Positions 1 to 7,256 of a DNA stretch of 10,596 bases are shown piece by piece; within the stretch, counting starts at the first letter, position 1, and each line of letters opens with the position of its first letter. The translations under genes were made by a program, and so were the position numbers. Source of the DNA: Singulisphaera sp. GP187 (GTDB lineage Bacteria; Pseudomonadota; Gammaproteobacteria; Burkholderiales; Burkholderiaceae_C); the NCBI GenBank assembly GCA_943327965.2, contig CALPYQ020000026.1, forward strand, positions 1 to 10,596, in the 5' to 3' direction. The notes under the pieces were generated by a model. That model made no database searches, was not told the origin of the DNA, and saw only the letters and a list, made by a program, of their open reading frames with translations.

Positions 1-98
1 AGAGGCAGTGCCAAGACCATAGCGCCGTTGCGGACTGTGCGCAAAAACTGGGTCTGCAGGCGGTTTGAAAGTTTGGTGGGAGCGTTGAAGCGGGTCAT
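1..98 (-). CDS. 5' end of an unrecognised divergent gene (partial)
   Basis: Read on the minus strand from an ATG at 98, the frame stays open to the window edge for 32 codons, beginning MTRFNAPTKLSNRL and ending in a hydrophobic stretch (AMVLALP). Third codon positions are often C or G, as in coding DNA, and an in-frame TAG lies 11 codons upstream, so the ATG at 98 is the only usual start seen. There is no clear Shine-Dalgarno sequence. A basic, amphipathic start followed by hydrophobic residues would fit a membrane protein such as a transporter or a membrane-anchored signalling protein, but too little is visible to name a family. It is transcribed away from the TonB-dependent receptor gene, so the two may share the regulatory region between them. 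Weak case; a chance open frame of this length is possible. Confidence 0.45.
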   Translation of the reverse strand, partial: MTRFNAPTKLSNRLQTQFLRTVRNGAMVLALP

Positions 99-220
99 GA
101 TGTTGGTAATTATTTCGTCAACCGACGACTATAAAGAATGCAAAGATGTAATTTTGGTACAAGGTTCGAGATTTTCTCTTAATTTTCATCGATTTGTAAG
201 ACCACTTTGCACCCAATTTA

Positions 221-232
221 GTACCTAGGTAC
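221..232. repeat. 12-bp perfect palindrome GTACCTAGGTAC
   Basis: The 12 bases are exactly self-complementary and lie about 150 bases upstream of the receptor start and 123 bases upstream of the divergent start at 98. A perfect palindrome in a divergent intergenic region is compatible with a dimeric regulator's binding site, but no known regulator is recognised and chance remains possible. Confidence 0.4.
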
Positions 233-280
233 ACACTAAGGCGGGGGTTTTATTTCTACAACAGCTAGGGTTTTTCCTAA

Positions 281-310
281 GTGAAAGAAGATGTAGTTTT
301 ACTCCACAAT
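281..310 (+). promoter_or_regulatory. Possible sigma70-type promoter for the receptor gene
   Basis: GTGAAA (281-286) and CACAAT (305-310) each match the -35 and -10 consensus at four of six positions, with an 18-nt spacer. A transcript would start near 317, at the edge of the LacI-like operator at 318-331, which is a common arrangement for repression. The match is weak and rests mainly on this placement. Another weak candidate is TTGTAA (194-199) with TTTAGT (217-222). Confidence 0.25.
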
Positions 311-317
311 TCATCTG

Positions 318-331
318 TGCAATCGTTTACA
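318..331. promoter_or_regulatory. LacI-family-like operator upstream of the receptor gene
   Basis: The 14-mer TGCAATCGTTTACA is an imperfect palindrome centred on CG: the half-sites TGCAATC and TGTAAAC agree at five of seven positions. A CG centre with A/T flanks and TG/CA ends is characteristic of LacI/GalR-family operators, including maltose and starch regulators of proteobacteria. It lies 53 bases before the chosen receptor start. No LacI-family gene is in the window, so the regulator is unknown. Confidence 0.5.
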
Positions 332-384
332 TGAAGTTTCCAAGGGTGGCACACCTCTTTTATTTTTCAAATAAGGTCAAAAGA

Positions 385-3147
385 ATGACACAAACAAACC
401 AAAAATCTCGCAAAGTGGAGAGACAACGCGGTTTCCAAGTTAGCCCCGTGGCTGCTGGATGCGCCGTGTTGTTGATCAGCGTTGCTGGCGCTACCCATGC
501 GCAACAGGCAAGCGGCGAAGTGGTGGTGACGGGTATCCGCGCCTCTATCGAAAACGCCATTGCAACCAAACGTAACTCTGACGGTATTGTTGAAGCATTG
601 TCAGCCGAAGACATCGGCAAATTGCCCGACAGCACTGTGGCCGAGTCCGTTTCACGCTTGCCAGGTGTCACTGCCCAGCGTAACAAGTCAACAGGCCGTG
701 CGCAGTCTGTCAGCGTTCGCGGCATGTCACCCGACTTCAACGGCGCTTTGTTGAACGGCCGTGAGCAGGCCTCAACAGGTGACAGCCGTGGTGTTGAGTT
801 TGACCAATTCCCCGCTGAATTGCTCGGCTCCATTGTGATTCACAAAACACCCGAGGCATCTTTGGTCGGTCAAGGTTTGGCCTCTACCATTGACCTGCGC
901 ACTGTGCGCCCCTTGGACTTCAAAAAGCGCACCTTCTCTGCCAATGCGCGCTCACAGCGCTCAGGCATTGAATCAGGCGCTGGTGAAGGCAAAGGCGATC
1001 GTCAGTCCTTCTCTTATGTTGACCAATTTGCAGACCGCACGTTGGGTATTGCCTTGGGTTACACCAAGTTGAAAGATGCCGGCGCAGAGCAGTTGAAGTT
1101 CAACACCTGGGGTGGCTGGAACCGTGATGTGCCCTACAACGGACAAACCGTCAAAATCTTTGGTGGCTTTGGTGCCGATACAGAACAAAGTACTTCTGAC
1201 CGTGAAGGTTTGATGGCCGTTGTTCAATACAAACCCAACAAAGATTTTGAAACAGTGTTGGATGTTTTCACTTCCAAAGGTACCTTTGGTCTGAAGAAAA
1301 CAGGTATTGAAGGTGCTACGCTTGAACAAGGTCAGTACGACCCAACAGGCACCTTGACCAATGCGGTCATTAACTCCGCTGGCTTTGCCACAAGCGGTAC
1401 GATCGACAAATTCAAAGGTGTGATTCGCAATCACGTTGAAGGCGGCGAAGACTCACTGGATTCATTTGGCTGGAACACCAAAATGAAAATTGGTGAATGG
1501 CGTGCCGCTGCTGACATTGCGCAGTCAAAGGTATTCCGTCAAAGCTCTCGCTACGAGACGACCGCTGGTTTGCCAGGCAATGGCAACACCACTGGCAGAA
1601 CCGATACGCTGTCATGGACTGGTTTCAATGGCACCAACTTGTCAGATGTCGTTCTCAAAACTGGTTTGAACTACGCTGACAGATCATTGATGAAGCTGAC
1701 AGACGTGAACGGTTGGGGCGGCGGTCCAAGCTTCCCACAAGCGGGCTACACAGCCATTCCAACCGTTACAGACAAAGTGGACAACATCCGTTTGTCTGGA
1801 CGTCGCAATGTTGAATACGGTCCTATTTCATCCGTTGAAATTGGCGCCAATTTCTCTGACCGCCAAAAAGTCAGAACAACCCTCGAAGGCACTTTGTTCA
1901 TCAAAGGCACCGATCCTTATGCAGGCACAACCGTGCCAGGTACAGCAACAAATGTTGCAGGCACTTCAGGCATCCAGGTCGTTTCATGGGATCCACGTGG
2001 CTCTTTGGGAACCATTTACGATGTTGCAAGAACAGTTAACAGTGCCATCTTGAACAAAGACTGGTCTGTGAGCGAAAAAGTGACCACCACTTACGTCAAG
2101 GGTGACATGGATGGTAGCTTCATGGGCATGCCTTACCGTGGCAATGTCGGTGCGCAACTGGTCAACACAGACCAAAGCTCCACTGGCTTCAATGTCAATA
2201 CGCCTAACTGCAACTCGGTTTCAACTTGCCCCACAGCCACCATTGGCCGTGGCAAAACCTACAGTGACTTCAACCCCAGCTTGAACCTGAACTTCGATGC
2301 TGGTAACGACCAAGTCTTCCGTTTAGGTGTTGCTAAAGTTTTGGCACGTCCCAATATGTCTGACATGCGTGCCAGCATGGGCATGGGCTATGACACCAGC
2401 AAGAGCATGTACACCGGTGACGGTGGTAACCCAGATTTGGAACCCTTCCGCGCCAAATCATTTGACTTGTCTTACGAAAAATATTTCGGCAAGAAGGGTT
2501 ACATCAGCGTGGCAGGTTTCTACAAAAAGTTAGATTCCTACATCCTGAAGACTGCCACACCCTTTGACTTCAAAGGCTACACACCTGCCGGTTTGACATA
2601 CCCCACCATGGGCATGTTGACACGACCTATCAATGGTCAAGGCGGCGACATCAGCGGTGTTGAATTGGCCATTAACGTGCCATTCTCCATGCTGACACCT
2701 AGCTTGGATGGCTTCGGTGTGATGGTTAACAAATCAAGCACCAGCAGCAATGTGAACTTGCCTACCAGCGCGTTCAGCACGAACGACATTGGCCGCGACA
2801 AGATTCCATTGCCAGGCTTGTCAAAAGATGTGACCAACATGCGCTTGTACTACGAGAAGAGTGGTTTCCAAGTGGCTGTTGCAGGTCGCAAGCGCTCAGA
2901 CTTCTTGGGTGAAATTAGCGACTTCCAAGACCAGCGTCAGTTGAGCTTCATCAAAGGCGAAACTGTGGTTGACTTGCAAGCGGGCTATGAAATCCAACAA
3001 GGTCCTGCAAAAGGTTTGTCAGTTTTGTTCCAAGTGAACAACGCCAGCAACGCGCAGTTCCAGCGTTACAGCAACACGCCTGACAACATCGTAGAGAAAG
3101 TCAGATACGGCAAGGTCTACTTGATGGGCGCGACATACAAGTTCTAA
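385..3147 (+). CDS. TonB-dependent outer-membrane receptor, probable alpha-glucan/maltodextrin importer
   Basis: Predicted 920-residue TonB-dependent receptor, which would move a ligand across the outer membrane using energy passed on by TonB-ExbB-ExbD. Residues 1-39 form a Sec signal peptide with a basic start, a hydrophobic core and cleavage after Ala-Thr-His-Ala. A TonB-box-like EVVVTG follows at 45-50, then the plug domain (ALSAEDIGKLPDSTVAESV, SRLPGVTAQR, SVRGMSPDFN), and a beta-barrel ending in GATYKF with the terminal Phe typical of outer-membrane barrels. The plug wording matches the large proteobacterial carbohydrate-linked receptor group (Xanthomonas/Caulobacter type). Cys609 and Cys615 lie close together and may form a disulfide in a surface loop. 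I chose ATG 385 because AAGG sits 8 nt upstream and the signal peptide then has normal length; the in-frame ATG at 331 overlaps the operator-like site. The GH13 neighbours suggest malto-oligosaccharide as substrate, by inference only. Confidence 0.93.
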   Translation: MTQTNQKSRKVERQRGFQVSPVAAGCAVLLISVAGATHAQQASGEVVVTGIRASIENAIATKRNSDGIVEALSAEDIGKLPDSTVAESVSRLPGVTAQRNKSTGRAQSVSVRGMSPDFNGALLNGREQASTGDSRGVEFDQFPAELLGSIVIHKTPEASLVGQGLASTIDLRTVRPLDFKKRTFSANARSQRSGIESGAGEGKGDRQSFSYVDQFADRTLGIALGYTKLKDAGAEQLKFNTWGGWNRDVPYNGQTVKIFGGFGADTEQSTSDREGLMAVVQYKPNKDFETVLDVFTSKGTFGLKKTGIEGATLEQGQYDPTGTLTNAVINSAGFATSGTIDKFKGVIRNHVEGGEDSLDSFGWNTKMKIGEWRAAADIAQSKVFRQSSRYETTAGLPGNGNTTGRTDTLSWTGFNGTNLSDVVLKTGLNYADRSLMKLTDVNGWGGGPSFPQAGYTAIPTVTDKVDNIRLSGRRNVEYGPISSVEIGANFSDRQKVRTTLEGTLFIKGTDPYAGTTVPGTATNVAGTSGIQVVSWDPRGSLGTIYDVARTVNSAILNKDWSVSEKVTTTYVKGDMDGSFMGMPYRGNVGAQLVNTDQSSTGFNVNTPNCNSVSTCPTATIGRGKTYSDFNPSLNLNFDAGNDQVFRLGVAKVLARPNMSDMRASMGMGYDTSKSMYTGDGGNPDLEPFRAKSFDLSYEKYFGKKGYISVAGFYKKLDSYILKTATPFDFKGYTPAGLTYPTMGMLTRPINGQGGDISGVELAINVPFSMLTPSLDGFGVMVNKSSTSSNVNLPTSAFSTNDIGRDKIPLPGLSKDVTNMRLYYEKSGFQVAVAGRKRSDFLGEISDFQDQRQLSFIKGETVVDLQAGYEIQQGPAKGLSVLFQVNNASNAQFQRYSNTPDNIVEKVRYGKVYLMGATYKF

Positions 3148-3165
3148 TTTGAATTTGTAAATCAC

Positions 3166-3193
3166 CTTCCTTTGTCGGTTTTTGACAAGGAAG
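3166..3193 (+). repeat. Stem-loop after the receptor gene
   Basis: CTTCCTTTGTC (3166-3176) pairs with GACAAGGAAG (3184-3193), giving a 10-bp stem with one bulged T and a seven-base loop (GGTTTTT). It begins 18 bases after the receptor stop codon and has no U-tract after it. It may stabilise the 3' end of the receptor mRNA or act together with the terminator just downstream. Confidence 0.55.
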
Positions 3194-3200
3194 CTACATT

Positions 3201-3228
3201 AAGGGGGGGCTTGTCCTCCCCTTTTTTT
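3201..3228 (+). terminator. Rho-independent terminator between receptor and halogenase genes
   Basis: A nine-pair stem (3201-3209 with 3215-3223, one G-U pair) encloses the loop CTTGT and runs into seven T residues (3222-3228), the classic intrinsic terminator layout. It ends only 4 bases before the first ATG of the halogenase gene. The halogenase must therefore be transcribed by readthrough or from a promoter inside the receptor gene, which would favour much more receptor than halogenase. Confidence 0.8.
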
Positions 3229-3232
3229 ATTC

Positions 3233-4756
3233 ATGGTTGTGAACATGCAAAATCCTTTAATTCAAAACATTGTGATTGTGGGTGGCGGCACCTCCGGATG
3301 GATGACTGCCACCGCATTGGCCAGTGTGCTGCGCGGCAAATACAACATTCGATTGGTGGAATCGGACGAGATTGGCATTGTGGGCGTGGGCGAGGCCACC
3401 ATCCCCATGATTCAACGTTTCAACAAGGTCGCGGGCATTGATGAAAATGAATTTTTGAAGGCCACCTACGGCACTTTCAAATTGGCCATTGAGTTTGTCA
3501 ACTGGGGGCAAGTGGGCGATCGTTACATGCATGGTTTTGGCGCCATTGGACAAGACTTGTGGACGGTCCCCTTTGAACAATACTGGCACAAAATGCGTGC
3601 CGCTGGCAAAGCCGCAGACTTAGGCAATTACTCCATCACGCGTGCGGCAGCGCGTGCCAACAAATTTATGCGGCCCGATTTGTCGGTGCCCAATTCGCCA
3701 CTGGGCGAAATTACCTACGCCTACCACTTTGACGCCAATCTGTATGCCAAATATTTGCGCAAGTTGTGCGAGGCTCGCGGTGTGGTGCGCACCGAAGGAA
3801 AAATTGTTCAGGTCTCGCAGCGCGCCTCCGATGGGCATGTCGATGCTGTGGTGCTGGCCAGTGGCGAGCGTGTCGAGGGTGACCTGTTCATCGATTGTTC
3901 AGGCTTCCGTGGTCTTTTGATTGAAGAGACACTCAAAACTGGTTACGAAGATTGGACGCACTGGTTGCCCTGCGACCGCGCCTTGGCCGTGCCATGCGAG
4001 TCTGCACCCAAGCTTCTGCCCTACACGCGCTCAACGGCGCATCGTGCAGGCTGGCAATGGCGCATTCCTTTGCAACATCGCATTGGCAATGGTCATGTGT
4101 TTTGCAGTCAATTCATCAGTGAAGATGAAGCCGCCGCCACACTGCTGTCCAATTTAGATGGCAAGCCCATGGCGGATCCACGCTTGATCAAGTTCAACAC
4201 AGGCATGCGTAAAAAAGCTTGGAACAAGAACGTCATTGCGGTTGGGCTTTCAAGCGGTTTCCTTGAACCTTTGGAATCTACTAGCATTCACTTGATTCAA
4301 GCGGCGGTGGCACAACTGATTGAGTTTTTCCCAGACAAGGGATTTAGCCAACTCGACATTGACACGTACAACGCACAAAGCCGCTTTCAGTTTGAGCGCA
4401 TTCGTGACTTCATCATCTTGCACTATCACGTCAACCAACGAACCGATTCGGAATTTTGGAAAGCCTGCGCCCACATGGCTATTCCGGAATCGCTCCAAGA
4501 AAAAATTGCTTTGTACCAAACCCATGGCCGTATTTTCCGGTTCAACGAAGAGTTGTTCTCACAGGTGGGTTGGTTGCAAGTGATGGAAGGCCAGAACCTC
4601 AAACCTTCGCGCTACAACCCCTTGGTCGATCTGCAAGAAGAGGGCAGCATTCAAGAGTACTTGGAAAGTGTGCGCAATGTCATTGCAAAGTGTGTCGACT
4701 TCATGCCGGACCACGCCGATTACATTGCAAAAAATTGTGCGGCACAGCCCATGTAA
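3233..4756 (+). CDS. Flavin-dependent halogenase, 'tryptophan halogenase' family
   Basis: A 507-residue member of the Trp_halogenase family (PF04820), enzymes that use FADH2, O2 and halide to halogenate aromatic carbons. Visible motifs are the FAD-binding VGGGTSGW (16-23), the GVGEATIP segment (51-58), Lys83 in TFKLAIEF (matching the catalytic lysine of PrnA/RebH), HGF at 100-102, the family signature WQWRIP (274-279), and EPLEST (345-350), whose Glu348-Ser349 match PrnA Glu346-Ser347. All the core catalytic residues are present, so it looks active. The aromatic Trp-binding part of free-tryptophan halogenases near the C-terminus is not obvious in 437-455, so free tryptophan may not be the substrate. 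It has no signal peptide and is cytoplasmic; a flavin reductase is not in the window. ATG 3233 has no Shine-Dalgarno sequence; ATG 3245 (residue 5) is a possible alternative. It follows the receptor gene in the same direction. Confidence 0.9.
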   Translation: MVVNMQNPLIQNIVIVGGGTSGWMTATALASVLRGKYNIRLVESDEIGIVGVGEATIPMIQRFNKVAGIDENEFLKATYGTFKLAIEFVNWGQVGDRYMHGFGAIGQDLWTVPFEQYWHKMRAAGKAADLGNYSITRAAARANKFMRPDLSVPNSPLGEITYAYHFDANLYAKYLRKLCEARGVVRTEGKIVQVSQRASDGHVDAVVLASGERVEGDLFIDCSGFRGLLIEETLKTGYEDWTHWLPCDRALAVPCESAPKLLPYTRSTAHRAGWQWRIPLQHRIGNGHVFCSQFISEDEAAATLLSNLDGKPMADPRLIKFNTGMRKKAWNKNVIAVGLSSGFLEPLESTSIHLIQAAVAQLIEFFPDKGFSQLDIDTYNAQSRFQFERIRDFIILHYHVNQRTDSEFWKACAHMAIPESLQEKIALYQTHGRIFRFNEELFSQVGWLQVMEGQNLKPSRYNPLVDLQEEGSIQEYLESVRNVIAKCVDFMPDHADYIAKNCAAQPM

Positions 4757-4757
4757 G

Positions 4758-4784
4758 CTGCCGCCGCTTTCCACATTGCGGCAG
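4758..4784. terminator. Hairpin between convergent genes, possible shared terminator
   Basis: CTGCCGC (4758-4764) and GCGGCAG (4778-4784) form a perfect seven-pair GC-rich stem with a 13-nt loop, just after the halogenase stop (4756) and just after the minus-strand GH13 stop (4788). On the plus strand it is followed by TCTTTA and GCGTTTTT, a fair U-rich tail. The minus-strand side has only a poor tail. It probably ends transcription from the left and may work in both directions. Confidence 0.55.
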
Positions 4785-4787
4785 TCT

Positions 4788-7256
4788 TTAGCGTTTTTCC
4801 GTGCCCCATATCCAAGCGCTTAAGGGCGGGATGGTGACTGTCATGTTTTGTCCTTGAAGGCTCAGCGTTCCTTGGCCCCACCACATGGCGCCTTGTTTTT
4901 TCAAGAGCGATGCAGGCGCCTTGAAGGTGTGCGTTTGGGTTTGATCGCTGTTGTTAAAGGCCATCAACACCTGCGCATTGGCGGTGTGGCGTGTCAGCAC
5001 CATGCTGTTCGACGTGCTAACCAAAGGTGCACTCAGCTGCCCTCTTCGCATTACAGGTTTTTCTTGTCGCAGTTTAAGCAAGGCCTTGAAATCGGCACGC
5101 AACGCCATGTCGGGTTGTCCACCCAAATCGGCCCACGGATACGGCATGCGGTTGTAGGGATCGTCACCACCCGTTAAGCCCACCTCGTCGCCATAGTAGA
5201 CGGTGGGCGAGCCAGGCAAACTCATTTGGAGCGCAGTGGCCAAACGCAATTTTTGTTTGGCTTTTTGCAGTGCCTCAGCCGAAGCGTTCGTGGTCCCCCC
5301 CAGCACATACAAAGCGCGGGCTTGGTCGTGGCTAGACAACAAGTTCATAAGGGCATGAAAGGCTTGCGGCGGATAGGCTTCCCGCAAATGCTCCAAATTG
5401 GCCACCAGTGTGCGGGCGTCGCTGCCGTTTGCAAAATCCAAAATGGCATTGCGCATGACATAGTTCATGGTGGCATCGAAGGTGTCGCCCAAGAAATATT
5501 TGGACGCATCAAACCATGTTTCGGCAATGGTGACGGCATCGGGTTTAGTTTGCTTCACGGCTTTGCGCCACTCACGCCAAAAATCGTCGGGCACCCAAGG
5601 GGCCACGTCCATGCGCCAACCCGATGCACCAAGGCGCAACCATTTGCGAGTGACAGAATCTTTATCACCGTAGGCAAATTGTCGCCAGCCTGCAGCGTTT
5701 TTATTCAACTCGGGCAAGTCGGCCACGCCCACCCAGCCTTTGAATTGTTTGTCGGGGTCGGTTTGTGTGGCGTCCAAGGTAAACCAACTGGCGTAGGGCG
5801 AATTGGCCTGAATGCGATTGTTGGCAAAGGCGCCCAGACCTTCTGCTTTGAAATTGCCAAAGCGATCAAAGTACTTGGAGTCAGCACCCACGTGGTTTAA
5901 AGAGGCATCAGGAATGACACGGATACCGCGCTTGGCAGCTTCCTGCGTCAAGCGCTTGAAGTCGGCATTGGTACCAAAGGCTGGATCGACTTCATGAAAA
6001 TCAGCGGTGTCGTATTTGTGATTGCTGGCCGCCTTGAAGATGGGCGTCATGTAAATGGCATTGGCGCCCAGATCTTTGATGTCATCCAATTTTTGAATGA
6101 TGCCTTCTAAATCACCCCCAAAGAAATCATTGTTGTAGTGCGCATCAGAGCCATCGCCGGTGCCAGGTTTGTAGGGTTTGTCTAACCAATTGGCGTGCAC
6201 TTCAATGTTGTGGCTTTGGTATTTTCTTTGTCCAACCTTGGGATCGTTGCTGGGGTTGCCGTTGCGATAGCGCTCTGGAAAGATGAAGTAATAAACCGCG
6301 TCTTGGGCCCAATCGGGTACTTTGAACGCGGGGTCGAAAACCGTCACACGAAAGCGCCTTAAGCGGCGCTCTTGGTCTGGCGCCAAACTGACCTGGCCCA
6401 AACCGCCACTGCCCTTTTCTTGCGTCCAATAAATGGGTTCGGCATTGTTCTGGTAAACATACTGAACGCCGCCAATGGTCACTTCAAACCAATAACCATA
6501 AATGGCTTTGTCCTTGAACTGATAGCTGGCTTTGAACAGTTCATGGGTGTCCGCTTGGGTGCGCGTCATGTTGATGCGCGCCAAATTGCGGTATTCCAAA
6601 ATTTCTTGATTGCCCTCTAAGCGCCTAACGTCGAGCACCAAGGTAGCACGCTCAACACCTGGCAATGCTTTGAGTGACCAATGCACCTTTTGATGCTGCG
6701 GCACGGCGCCAAAGGGCTGACGATAGTTCAGATGGCGCGAGTGGTGATAGAGGCTGAGCGCAACCGGATTTGTCACGGCCGCTTGGCGTGGATCGACAAA
6801 AGTTTGTGGCAGCAATTCAAGCAACGCATGGCCGCTTTGCAAGCTGAGACGCAAAGTGTGCGCACCAGAAAATGTGAGCTTGGTGCTGGGACCATTGGGC
6901 TTGTCAGGCATCAAGGCCAAGGCATTGGGTGCCGTGGTCACCTTGAGGTCGGGCATTGACCAACTGCTGGTGGCTTGCCACTTGGCATCGGCCACTTTGA
7001 ATTCATGACCCCCTTGTAAATTGACGTTCAAATAAAACGCATTGCAATCCCAGACAAATTCAAAGTCGTCTTGAGCTGTCCAGCCATTCATGCTGCCGCG
7101 CAAATAAAGCGGCGGCACAGCTTGAGGTGCCGCTTGGCAAGTGACGTTGGTACCTTGCGCCACATTGCTGCTAGGTGCAGTGGTCTGTGCCGCGGTGGTG
7201 CTGCAGAGCACCAGAACACACAGGGCAGACCAAGCTTTGAGGTTTAAAAATTTCAT
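4788..7256 (-). CDS. Exported GH13 neopullulanase/cyclomaltodextrinase-like glycoside hydrolase
   Basis: An 822-residue exported GH13 enzyme that should cut alpha-1,4 (and perhaps alpha-1,6) bonds in maltodextrins, cyclodextrins or pullulan. Residues 1-23 are a Sec signal peptide. A beta-rich segment at about 48-150 (LYLRGSMNGW, HEFKVAD) resembles starch-binding or pullulanase N-terminal modules. A second at about 165-290 resembles the CBM34-type N domain of neopullulanases. The TIM barrel starts near 315. Conserved regions: I DASLNHVG (Asp450, His455), V LPELN (514-518), II GWRMDVA with nucleophile Asp550, III AETW with acid/base Glu579, and IV LLSSHDQAR with Asp644. The GWRxDVA, SHD and xPxLN wording fits the GH13_20 neopullulanase group better than ordinary alpha-amylases. 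It is the last gene of the operon; its ATG shares one base with the upstream stop (TAATG) and lacks a good ribosome-binding site, so translation is probably coupled. Exact specificity is uncertain. Confidence 0.9.
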   Translation of the reverse strand: MKFLNLKAWSALCVLVLCSTTAAQTTAPSSNVAQGTNVTCQAAPQAVPPLYLRGSMNGWTAQDDFEFVWDCNAFYLNVNLQGGHEFKVADAKWQATSSWSMPDLKVTTAPNALALMPDKPNGPSTKLTFSGAHTLRLSLQSGHALLELLPQTFVDPRQAAVTNPVALSLYHHSRHLNYRQPFGAVPQHQKVHWSLKALPGVERATLVLDVRRLEGNQEILEYRNLARINMTRTQADTHELFKASYQFKDKAIYGYWFEVTIGGVQYVYQNNAEPIYWTQEKGSGGLGQVSLAPDQERRLRRFRVTVFDPAFKVPDWAQDAVYYFIFPERYRNGNPSNDPKVGQRKYQSHNIEVHANWLDKPYKPGTGDGSDAHYNNDFFGGDLEGIIQKLDDIKDLGANAIYMTPIFKAASNHKYDTADFHEVDPAFGTNADFKRLTQEAAKRGIRVIPDASLNHVGADSKYFDRFGNFKAEGLGAFANNRIQANSPYASWFTLDATQTDPDKQFKGWVGVADLPELNKNAAGWRQFAYGDKDSVTRKWLRLGASGWRMDVAPWVPDDFWREWRKAVKQTKPDAVTIAETWFDASKYFLGDTFDATMNYVMRNAILDFANGSDARTLVANLEHLREAYPPQAFHALMNLLSSHDQARALYVLGGTTNASAEALQKAKQKLRLATALQMSLPGSPTVYYGDEVGLTGGDDPYNRMPYPWADLGGQPDMALRADFKALLKLRQEKPVMRRGQLSAPLVSTSNSMVLTRHTANAQVLMAFNNSDQTQTHTFKAPASLLKKQGAMWWGQGTLSLQGQNMTVTIPPLSAWIWGTEKR

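Larger units (their letters stand above)
99..384. other. Intergenic regulatory region between divergent genes
   Basis: About 285 bases, more AT-rich than the flanking genes, with no convincing gene. From left to right it holds a 12-bp palindrome (221-232), an inverted CTACA/TGTAG pair (256-260 and 292-296) enclosing TAGG/CCTA (266-269 and 276-279), a weak promoter-like pair, a LacI-type operator-like palindrome (318-331), and an AAGG ribosome-binding site (373-376) before the receptor start at 385. It probably controls both flanking genes. Confidence 0.6.

Noticed and set aside
331..384. Upstream in-frame ATG giving an 18-residue extension of the TonB-dependent receptor
   Set aside because: The ATG overlaps the operator-like palindrome, has no ribosome-binding site, and would push the signal peptide unusually far from the N-terminus. 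ATG 385 has AAGG at good spacing.
360..833. A 157-codon open frame on the minus strand opposite the receptor plug domain
   Set aside because: It is antisense to a clearly conserved plug domain and has no recognisable features of its own.
3172..3441. An 89-codon plus-strand frame spanning the receptor-halogenase junction
   Set aside because: It runs through both hairpins and the FAD-binding region of the halogenase in another frame, and its translation is rich in Cys, His and Arg, typical of an out-of-frame reading.
5226..5900. A 224-codon open frame on the plus strand
   Set aside because: It lies wholly antisense to the GH13 catalytic domain of the 822-residue enzyme, including its conserved regions, and its translation shows no recognisable domain. 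It is a by-product of codon bias on the other strand.
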